The notes beneath the pieces are model-generated. The model searched no databases, was not told where the DNA came from, and saw nothing but the letters and a program-made list of their open reading frames with translations. The position numbers were made by a program, and so were the translations under genes. From the NCBI GenBank assembly GCA_021792885.1, contig JAJYTV010000041.1:1-10438 (forward strand): a stretch of 10,438 bases of DNA, read 5' to 3'. Every line of letters begins with the position of its first letter. Within the stretch, counting starts at the first letter, position 1. This document shows, in pieces, positions 1 to 4,933 of this stretch. The stretch comes from Bacillota bacterium (GTDB lineage Bacteria; Bacillota; Sulfobacillia; JAJZYS01; JAJYTV01).

Positions 1-12
1 GCTCGTCTTCAC
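1..12 (-). CDS. Possible start of a gene running off the left edge
   Basis: On the minus strand a GGAGG Shine-Dalgarno (complement of about 19-23) lies six bases before a GTG codon (complement of 10-12). The frame from that GTG stays open for the four codons left in the window (V-K-T-S). The placement, just downstream of the broken small gene at 50-225, fits a next gene in a minus-strand operon. Nothing can be said about the product. Confidence 0.22.
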
Positions 13-38
13 CCTGCGCCTCCTCGGTCGCGCTCTCA

Positions 39-63
39 GGGTGCCGTCCTCAGGACGGCGCCC
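39..63. terminator. Hairpin over the stop codon of a decayed small gene
   Basis: An inverted repeat has arms 39-49 and 53-63 (core GCCGTCC / GGACGGC, one T-G pair) and a 3-nt loop TCA. The loop is exactly the complement of the TGA stop of the minus-strand small gene. No T-run follows in either direction, so a classical intrinsic terminator is not shown. It could instead affect termination, mRNA stability or translation of the next minus-strand gene. Confidence 0.3.
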
Positions 64-225
64 GCCTGCCCTCTCGCAGTTCCTCCACCTTGCGCTCCAC
101 GACGTCGATCCGCTGCCTCGTCTCGCGCTCGCATTGTGCGTCCACCGAAAGCCAGACGGCAACGCGATGATGAAGACGAGGGCCGAGAACAAGGGGGCAT
201 CACCATCGCTATCGCGGTCTTCCAC
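50..225 (-). pseudogene. Frameshifted small single-TM, coiled-coil protein
   Basis: I do not recognise the family. Two minus-strand frames join into one sensible small protein. From a GTG at 225 one frame reads a short acidic start and then APLFSALVFIIA, the first half of a membrane helix. From about 164 the frame one base over reads VAVWLSVDAQCERETRQR and then a heptad-like stretch (IDVVERKVEELREG) before TGA at 50-52. Restoring one G in the GCGTT at about 162-166 would give about 58 residues: a short N-terminus, one TM helix and a charged C-terminal coiled coil. The GTG at 225 has no well-spaced Shine-Dalgarno, so the true start is uncertain. A start further upstream, near 260, would need a second indel. 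It is either a decayed gene or a one-base sequence error. Confidence 0.4.
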
Positions 226-305
226 GGGCTGGGCCCGCGCTCCTGCGCCTCCCTGCCCATGCCCGCGTACAGGGCCTGCCTGCATCTCGTGTGGTATGAC
301 ACACT

Positions 306-319
306 GGGAGGACATTGTG
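306..319 (+). promoter_or_regulatory. Orphan Shine-Dalgarno plus GTG before the DUF2785 gene
   Basis: GGGAGG at 306-311 is followed after five bases by GTG at 317-319, the best ribosome binding site in this region. The GTG is out of frame with the DUF2785 gene. One extra base between 320 and 341 would explain this, because removing one base joins this start to the conserved A-F-W-V-S-V stretch upstream of 357. I read it as the ancestral translation start of that gene. Confidence 0.4.
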
Positions 320-356
320 AGGTGCAGTCGCCATCGATCGAGCATTTTGGGTCTCC

Positions 357-1187
357 GTGCGCCAAAACGGCTATGCGCTGCCGGATTGGGGCGACCTTCA
401 GAACCTTACCGCAGAGCTCGTCGGGATACTAGGCTCTACAGATCCCGTGCTGCGCGACGAGATCGCGTACGCCACGCTGGCCACCTGGGTGGGCGAGGGC
501 CGATATTCCCAGGACGCCCTGCAGGCGCTTGGCGAGCGGATGGTGCGCAACCTCGAGGTCGGGTTGGGGGAAGAGGGCACAGATACCGTATTCCTGCGCG
601 CCTTCTCGGTCCTGATCCTCGGCGAGGTCGTCGCGATCGACGCGAAGCAGCCCCAGTTGCCGCCCGTCCTCCTGGATGACTGGCGGGGCCGGGCAATCGC
701 CTACCTCCTTGCGGAGCAGGACGAGCGCGGATTCGTCCCGGGGCGCGGATGGGCGCATGCGGCGGCGCACACCGCGGATTGCCTGGGCGCCTTCGCAGCC
801 CACCCGCGGACGACCGCGGAAGGACTGCTGGATCTGCTGCACGCGGTTGCGGGGCGCGTCCTCCGGCCGGGTACGCAGGTCTTCCTTCACGAGGAGGACG
901 AGCGGCTCGCGTTCGCGTGCCTTGCCATGCTCCGGCGACCGGAGATCAGCCAAGGGGAGATCTCCGCCTGGTGTGCGCTCTTCAGCGGTCCCCAACTGGG
1001 GGGCACATGGCGCGCCGCAGCGGCCGCGGAGCCAAAGGCCAGGACTTACCTCAACGTCAAGGCGTTTCTGCGCAGTCTCTACCTGCAGCCACGCTGGTGC
1101 GCAGATCCACCGCGGCTGCGGGACGCAATCGAGGAGTGCGTCCTTGGGACCCTGCGTGCGATCGGCACGGGGCTCTACGGGCAATAG
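357..1187 (+). CDS. DUF2785 domain-containing protein
   Basis: This is a soluble protein of 276 residues with no signal peptide or membrane helix. It matches the DUF2785 family as I know it from Bacilli: LGSTDPVLRDEIAY (residues 25-38), an FLRAFS segment (79-84), GFVPGRGWAHAAAHTAD (125-141) with conserved His134, His138 and Asp141, an HDEE-like HEEDER stretch and a C-terminal KAFLRSLY. The molecular function of the family is not established. The alternating helices suggest an alpha-helical repeat fold. The start is a problem. GTG 357 is the only start codon in frame after the TGA at 318-320, and its Shine-Dalgarno is weak. The codons before it (A-F-W-V-S-V) look like family sequence. The original start is probably GTG 317 in another frame. 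The gene may therefore be slightly truncated or misread, but the body is intact. A strong hairpin follows the stop. Confidence 0.8.
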   Translation: MRQNGYALPDWGDLQNLTAELVGILGSTDPVLRDEIAYATLATWVGEGRYSQDALQALGERMVRNLEVGLGEEGTDTVFLRAFSVLILGEVVAIDAKQPQLPPVLLDDWRGRAIAYLLAEQDERGFVPGRGWAHAAAHTADCLGAFAAHPRTTAEGLLDLLHAVAGRVLRPGTQVFLHEEDERLAFACLAMLRRPEISQGEISAWCALFSGPQLGGTWRAAAAAEPKARTYLNVKAFLRSLYLQPRWCADPPRLRDAIEECVLGTLRAIGTGLYGQ

Positions 1188-1205
1188 CGCCCGGCTGGAC
1201 GTCTC

Positions 1206-1259
1206 TGCGCTGTGCAGTCGCCCTGCGGGTGACGAGCAGGGCGACTGCAGCAGAGCGCA
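1206..1259. terminator. Strong hairpin between convergent genes
   Basis: A perfect 14-bp inner stem (TGCAGTCGCCCTGC, 1213-1226, with 1236-1249) closes a 9-nt loop. Beyond a small asymmetric internal loop, an outer 6-bp stem TGCGCT / AGCGCA (1206-1211 with 1254-1259) extends it. It starts 19 nt after the DUF2785 stop and lies 98 nt beyond the stop of the convergent coiled-coil gene, so it could serve both. There is no T-tract on either side. I see nothing further in 1260-1356. Confidence 0.6.
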
Positions 1260-1356
1260 AACACCTCCACCCAATGGGCAGAAGCGAATCCCACGGCCCT
1301 CTCTGGGCTCCTCACGGCAGCGGCCCAACTCCCAGACTTCTCGAGCGCTGCACGAT

Positions 1357-1758
1357 CTACGGCATCCTTTCCTCAAGACGCCGAATACGCCGTTCATGGT
1401 CTGAGAAGATGCGGTCCAGCTTTTCGTTGACGGTTTGCACTCCCTCGGCCACGGCGCGAACATCCTGGTGGAGGTCTTCGATGAGGACTAGGTTCTGTCG
1501 ATGGAGGTCTTCGAGATGTGCCTGCGTCTCGGCGTTCAGACGTTCGGCGTGTGTCCGCGTCTCGGCGTTCAGACGTTCGGCGTGTGTCCGCGTCTCGGCG
1601 TTCAGACGCTCGGCGTGTGCCCGCATCTCGGCGTTCAGACGCTCGGCGTGTGCCCTCGTCTCGGCGTTCAGGGTGATTGTACGAGCACTGGAGGCTGCGA
1701 TCTGGGCACTAAGATCCTCCCGCATCGCATCGAGGTAGCTCTTCAGCTCTGGCTCCAC
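1357..1758 (-). CDS. Coiled-coil protein with hendecad repeats
   Basis: The protein has 133 residues and no signal peptide or TM helix, and almost all of it should be helical. Residues 1-30 are an N-terminal helix. Residues 31-85 are five copies of an 11-residue repeat of the type NAETRAHAERL, the last diverged to NAETQAHLEDL. Residues 86-133 are a second coiled coil (LIEDLHQDVRAVAEGVQTV, then KLDRIF and RRIRRLEERM). An 11-residue period (hendecad) favours a straight or slightly right-handed coiled coil. The tail resembles a loose group of bacterial proteins with a VAEGV...KLDR pattern that have no assigned function; this is from memory. The start is GTG 1758, preceded by a very strong GGAGGAGGGGG at good spacing. 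Its likely role is a structural or oligomerisation scaffold, not an enzyme. The gene converges on DUF2785 and diverges from the ylbJ copy. Confidence 0.75.
   Translation of the reverse strand: MEPELKSYLDAMREDLSAQIAASSARTITLNAETRAHAERLNAEMRAHAERLNAETRTHAERLNAETRTHAERLNAETQAHLEDLHRQNLVLIEDLHQDVRAVAEGVQTVNEKLDRIFSDHERRIRRLEERMP
1504..1668 (-). repeat. 33-bp in-frame tandem repeat array
   Basis: Five units of 33 bp encode residues 31-85 of the coiled-coil protein. The shared core CTCGGCGTTCAG (plus strand) recurs every 33 bp, starting near 1528, 1561, 1594, 1627 and 1660. The unit at the 3' end of the gene (low coordinates) has diverged most. The middle units differ by only a few bases, as expected from replication slippage or unequal recombination. 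Since 33 is a multiple of three, changes in copy number keep the frame and lengthen or shorten the coil in 11-residue steps. Confidence 0.9.
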
Positions 1759-1831
1759 CGTTCCCCCTCCTCCAGAGGTTGGCTTCGTTGCCTAAGCCAG
1801 GATGTCCTGTGCATGAAATTTTCTACGCATT

Positions 1832-1848
1832 CGCACGCTCAGCGTGCG
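1832..1848. promoter_or_regulatory. 17-bp palindrome in the divergent spacer
   Basis: CGCACGCT and AGCGTGCG form perfect 8-bp arms around a single C, in the 159-nt spacer between the minus-strand coiled-coil gene (start 1758) and the plus-strand ylbJ copy (start 1918). An A+T-rich patch (about 1813-1827) lies next to it and could belong to a promoter for the coiled-coil gene, but I find no convincing -35/-10 pair. It could be an operator or an RNA hairpin. Confidence 0.3.
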
Positions 1849-1885
1849 CAGTGACATGACCTCAGCCCCGCGCTTCATACCTTCC

Positions 1886-1904
1886 CCAAGGACAACATCC
1901 TTGG
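1886..1904 (+). promoter_or_regulatory. Duplicate of the ylbJ upstream hairpin
   Basis: The stem-loop CCAAGGA-CAACA-TCCTTGG here is base-for-base identical to the one at 2394-2412 before intact ylbJ. It is preceded by CATACCTT at 1876-1883. The following Shine-Dalgarno has changed from GGAGG to GGACG (1906-1910), so translation of this copy is probably weakened. Confidence 0.45.
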
Positions 1905-1917
1905 CGGACGCAGTGCG

Positions 1918-2298
1918 GTGAAGGCCCGGTCGGCGCTCGTGCAGGGGTTCATTGCCCTGCTCCTCGTGGCCCTGATGATCATCTACTCCGAGCACGGTTT
2001 CCGTGCATCCCAGGAAGGCATGAAGCTCTTCTTCGACGTGGTGCTGCCCTCACTTCTGCCGTTTTCATCATGTCGGAAGTACCGCTTGCCTTCGGTGTCG
2101 TGCACTTCCTCGGCGAACTCTTCGAGCCGCTCATGCGCCCGCTCTTCAATGTGCCGGGTGCGGGCTCTTTCGTGCTTTCGATGGGTGTCGCAGCCGGCTA
2201 CCCGTATGGATGCCGTCATCACCGCGAAGTTCCGCAAGCAAGGCATGTGCACGCGCGCGGCAGGCGAGCGCATGCTCGCCTTCTCCAACACGGCGGAT
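1918..2298 (+). pseudogene. ylbJ: Damaged partial ylbJ copy
   Basis: From GTG 1918 this reads as the first part of YlbJ: the KARSAL start, a TM helix (FIALLLVALMIIYS) and FRASQEGMKLFFDVVLPSLL. A missing base at about 2062-2066 shifts the frame. The expected MSEVPLAFGVVHFLGELF continues one frame over. An extra T at 2205 then restores the first frame for MDAVITAKFRKQGMC and ERMLAFSNTAD. Some 46 codons in the middle are therefore scrambled although no stop intervenes. Homology ends near 2298, about residue 127 of 404, so most of the protein is missing. Across the readable parts about 9 in 10 residues match intact YlbJ. A functional product is unlikely. A pair of sequencing errors could mimic the frameshifts but not the truncation. 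Confidence 0.75.
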
Positions 2299-2383
2299 GC
2301 TCGTCTAACCGAGGCGCGGGGTCCAGCGCCTCTTCATGATCCAAGAGTGACTCGTGCCACAGTCTTGCGTCCGAGTCGTCCCG

Positions 2384-2418
2384 CATACCCTCCCCAAGGA
2401 CAACATCCTTGGCGGAGG
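2384..2418 (+). promoter_or_regulatory. ylbJ upstream control region: CATACC box, hairpin, SD
   Basis: CATACCCT (2384-2391) resembles the -10 element of the mother-cell sporulation factor SigE (CATACAnT), which controls ylbJ in Bacillus subtilis. I see no clear matching -35. Directly after it comes a 7-bp stem with a 5-nt loop, CCAAGGA-CAACA-TCCTTGG (2394-2412), then GGAGG (2414-2418) seven bases before the GTG start at 2426. The SD sits two bases after the stem, so the hairpin could affect ribosome access. The whole arrangement except the SD is kept in the upstream copy. The SigE assignment is inference. Confidence 0.35.
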
Positions 2419-2425
2419 CGGTGCG

Positions 2426-3640
2426 GTGAAGGCCCGGTCGGCACTCGCGCAGGGATTCATTGCCCTGCTCCTCGTGGCCCTGATGATCATCTACTCGGAT
2501 CATGGCTTCCGCGCCTCGCAGGAAGGCATGAAGCTCTTCCTCGATGTGGTGCTGCCGAGTCTTCTGCCCTTCTTCATCCTCTCGGAGGTGCTGCTCGCGT
2601 TCGGCGTCGTGCACTTTCTCGGGGAACTCTTCGAACCCCTGATGCGCCCGCTCTTCAACGTGCCGGGCGCTGGCTCGTTCGTCCTCTCCATGGGCCTCGC
2701 GGCTGGCTACCCGATGGACGCCGTGATCACGGCGAAGTTCAGAAGGCAGGGCATGTGCACAAGGGTAGAAGGCGAGCGCATGCTCGCCTTCTCCAACACC
2801 GCAGACCCTCTCTTCATCTTCGGCGCGGTCGCCGTCGGCATGTTCGGCATGCCGGCGCTCGGCGCCGCGCTCGCGGCGGCGCACTACATCGGGGCGTTCC
2901 TCGTCGGTCTCGTCTTCCGCTCCTGGGGGCGAAACGAACCCGAGGAGTCGCGGCCGCCGGTGATCCGCACGGACGGGGCGGTTTGGCACCGTGCGGCGCG
3001 GGCCCTGGTACAGGCCCGGAACGAGGATGGCAGGCCGCTCGGCGTGGTCCTGCAGGAGGCGATCCGCGACTCGATCGCCACCCTCTTCATGATCATGAGC
3101 TTCATCGTGCTCTTCTCCGTACTAATCCGGGTCCTGGACGCGACCGGGGTGATGGTCGTCGTGCTGTGGCCGGTGGAGAAGTTCCTCGCGCTCTTGGGTC
3201 TCGCGCCGGGCTTCGCGCACAGCGTCGTGCAAGGAATCCTGGAGATCGACATCGGCTCGGCGGCGGTCGCGAAGGTTCCCGCAGCGCTCATCCAGCGCGC
3301 GGCCGTGGCGTCGGCGATCATCGCCTGGTCCGGGCTCTCGGTGCAGGGGCAGGTCGCGTCCGTGCTCTCGGGCACCGACATCCGCATGCGCCCCTACATC
3401 CTGGCGCGTCTCCTGCACGCAGGGCTCGCCGCGGTGCTCACCGTGCTCCTGCTGCCGCTCTTCCACCTGCACGTTCCCGCCCTGCTCGCAACCGCCGCCC
3501 TGCCGGCGACGCCCGGCGGCTTCGTCGGGGCTCTGGAACGCGGCACCCTGATGGCGGCCGCCGCAGGCGGGCTGCCGCTCGCGCTCGGCCTCGCATACGG
3601 CGCCTTGCGCCGCCTACGCGTCCTTCGGCTGCGCGTCTGA
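2426..3640 (+). CDS. ylbJ: Sporulation integral membrane protein YlbJ
   Basis: This polytopic membrane protein has 404 residues, close to the roughly 400 usual for YlbJ. It belongs to the nucleoside-recognition (Gate) superfamily. In B. subtilis ylbJ is expressed in the mother cell under SigE and is needed for proper spore formation; its substrate is not settled. Visible here are an N-terminal TM helix (10-24), a first Gate-like half with the conserved GYPMDA motif (94-99) and SNTADPLFIFG (123-133), a polar central loop (about 166-205), a second half with DSIATLFMIMSF and GILEIDIGSAAVA, and hydrophobic helices to the end. GTG 2426 is chosen because GGAGG lies seven bases upstream and the protein then starts as in the duplicate copy. 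The last 27 bases overlap the convergent aminomutase gene. It is the strongest sign that the host forms endospores. Confidence 0.92.
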   Translation: MKARSALAQGFIALLLVALMIIYSDHGFRASQEGMKLFLDVVLPSLLPFFILSEVLLAFGVVHFLGELFEPLMRPLFNVPGAGSFVLSMGLAAGYPMDAVITAKFRRQGMCTRVEGERMLAFSNTADPLFIFGAVAVGMFGMPALGAALAAAHYIGAFLVGLVFRSWGRNEPEESRPPVIRTDGAVWHRAARALVQARNEDGRPLGVVLQEAIRDSIATLFMIMSFIVLFSVLIRVLDATGVMVVVLWPVEKFLALLGLAPGFAHSVVQGILEIDIGSAAVAKVPAALIQRAAVASAIIAWSGLSVQGQVASVLSGTDIRMRPYILARLLHAGLAAVLTVLLLPLFHLHVPALLATAALPATPGGFVGALERGTLMAAAAGGLPLALGLAYGALRRLRVLRLRV

Positions 3641-4933
3641 GGCCGCAAGGGCGGCAAACGCCTCCGCGGCGGCGGCCACCGCCTCCGCGATATCCTCCCC
3701 TGTGTGCCCGAGGGTCACGAACCACGCCTCGTACGGAGATGGCGCGAGGTAGATGCCGCGCTGCAGCATCTCCCAGAAGAAGCGGCGGAAGCGCGGGGCG
3801 TCGTGCTCCTTCGCCTCCGCGTAGTTGCGCGGCGGCGGGTCGCGGAAGAAGAGCGTGAACATGGACCCGACGCGCCGCAGGGAGATGCGAAGGCCATGGC
3901 GCAGACCTGCCGCGAGCACGCCGTCCGCAAGCTCCGCGCCGCGCCGGTCGAGCGTCTCGTAGACATCCGGCGCCGCCAGGATGTCGAGGGATGCCAGGCC
4001 CGCGGCGACCGAGAAGGGGTTTCCGGCGAGCGTCCCCGCCTGGAACATCGGACCGAGCGGCGCGATCAGGCGCATCAGCTCCCTGCGCGCACCGTAGGCC
4101 CCCAGCGCGAGCCCGCCGCCGATCGCCTTCCCGAGGCAGACGATGTCGGGGCTCAGCCCGATCTGCGGACCGATGATGCCGTAGCGCAGGCGGAAGCCGA
4201 GGATGACCTCGTCGTCGATCACGAGCGCTCCGCACCCGTGCGCAAGGCGGGAGACGCCTTCGAGGTAGCCCGGCTGCGGCGTGACGACGCCCATGTTGCC
4301 AGAGATCGGCTCGATCAGCACGGCGGCGATCTCGCCGCCCTCTCGCGCGACCAGTTCCTCGAGCGCAGCGAGGTCGTTGTAGGGCAGGCTGCGTACGTCC
4401 TGTCGCACGCCGTCCGGCACGCCCCCAGAATCCCCGCCGCCGCCGGCGGTCGCCGCGCCGGAGCCGGTGCGCACGAGAACGGTGTCCGCGTGGCCGTGGT
4501 AGTTGCCGTCGAACTTCACGACCAGGCGCCTCCCGGTCGCGGCGCGCGCGAGGCGGATGGCCGACATCACGGCCTCCGTGCCCGAGGAGACGAGCCGCAC
4601 CTGCTCCATCTCCGGGATGGCCGCGCAGAGCCGCTCCGCGAACTCCACCTCGCCGGGGCAGGGCGTCCCGAACAGGAGCCCTTGGCGCATCTGGCGCTCG
4701 AGCGCATCGAGGACCTGCGGGTGGCCGTGCCCGATGATGTTCGGCCCGAAGGCCGCGAGAAACTCGATGTAGCTGCGGCCGTCCACATCGACGAGGTGCC
4801 CGCCCTGCGCCGACTGCACGAAGACGGGGGCATCTCCTCCCATCGGCCGGAAGCTGCGGGCGGGCGAGTTGACACCGCCCGCGATCGCCTCCTGCGCGCG
4901 GCGCCAGAGCGCTTCGGACTGCGGCCCGATCAT
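3614..4933 (-). CDS. hemL: Glutamate-1-semialdehyde 2,1-aminomutase (GsaB-like)
   Basis: This is a PLP-dependent class III aminotransferase-fold enzyme of 439 residues, full length for the family. The known reaction moves the amino group of glutamate-1-semialdehyde to give 5-aminolevulinate, the precursor of tetrapyrroles. Seen in order: GGVNSPARSFR (19-29), a GHGHP turn (68-72), SSGTEAVMSAIRLAR (116-130, cofactor phosphate region), NYHGHAD (144-150), a Gly-rich gating-loop stretch (157-171), EPISGNMG (208-215), DDEVILGFR (240-248), the PLP lysine Lys269 in GKAIGGG, FQAGTLAGNP (297-306) and APSPYEAWFVTLGHT near the end. The IDDEV and LAPS.YEAWF patterns recall GsaB, the HemL paralogue of Bacilli. 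ATG 4933 overlaps the TGA of the FolE-like gene (ATGA), so it is the third gene of a coupled operon. No other haem gene is nearby, so a role outside haem synthesis is possible. Confidence 0.92.
   Translation of the reverse strand: MIGPQSEALWRRAQEAIAGGVNSPARSFRPMGGDAPVFVQSAQGGHLVDVDGRSYIEFLAAFGPNIIGHGHPQVLDALERQMRQGLLFGTPCPGEVEFAERLCAAIPEMEQVRLVSSGTEAVMSAIRLARAATGRRLVVKFDGNYHGHADTVLVRTGSGAATAGGGGDSGGVPDGVRQDVRSLPYNDLAALEELVAREGGEIAAVLIEPISGNMGVVTPQPGYLEGVSRLAHGCGALVIDDEVILGFRLRYGIIGPQIGLSPDIVCLGKAIGGGLALGAYGARRELMRLIAPLGPMFQAGTLAGNPFSVAAGLASLDILAAPDVYETLDRRGAELADGVLAAGLRHGLRISLRRVGSMFTLFFRDPPPRNYAEAKEHDAPRFRRFFWEMLQRGIYLAPSPYEAWFVTLGHTGEDIAEAVAAAAEAFAALAASDAQPKDA

Larger units (their letters stand above)
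1876..2298 (+). repeat. Upstream copy of a duplicated ylbJ segment
   Basis: This stretch aligns with 2384-2806 at a constant overall offset of 508 bp; one deleted and one inserted base cancel. It covers the CATACC box, the 19-bp hairpin, the Shine-Dalgarno region and the first 127 codons of ylbJ. By hand count about 60 positions differ over the coding part, roughly 84 percent identity, and nearly all are third-codon changes. Similarity stops just after the codons for SNTAD. The 83 bp between the copies are mostly unique. Confidence 0.85.

Noticed and set aside
429..1463. Minus-strand open frame opposite the DUF2785 gene
   Set aside because: It has no motifs, overlaps the plus-strand gene with recognisable family motifs and runs through the strong hairpin.
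1504..1668. The 33-bp repeats as a CRISPR array
   Set aside because: The units are contiguous with no unique spacers and encode an in-frame 11-residue protein repeat.
1876..2806. Insertion sequence or transposon causing the ylbJ duplication
   Set aside because: There is no transposase, terminal inverted repeat pair or target-site duplication. The repeat is a partial gene copy only.
1918..3858. A single 646-residue protein from the ylbJ copy through intact ylbJ
   Set aside because: After 2298 the frame is out of phase with the true ylbJ and yields Arg/Pro-rich sequence without motifs. The length reflects the lack of stops in G+C-rich DNA.
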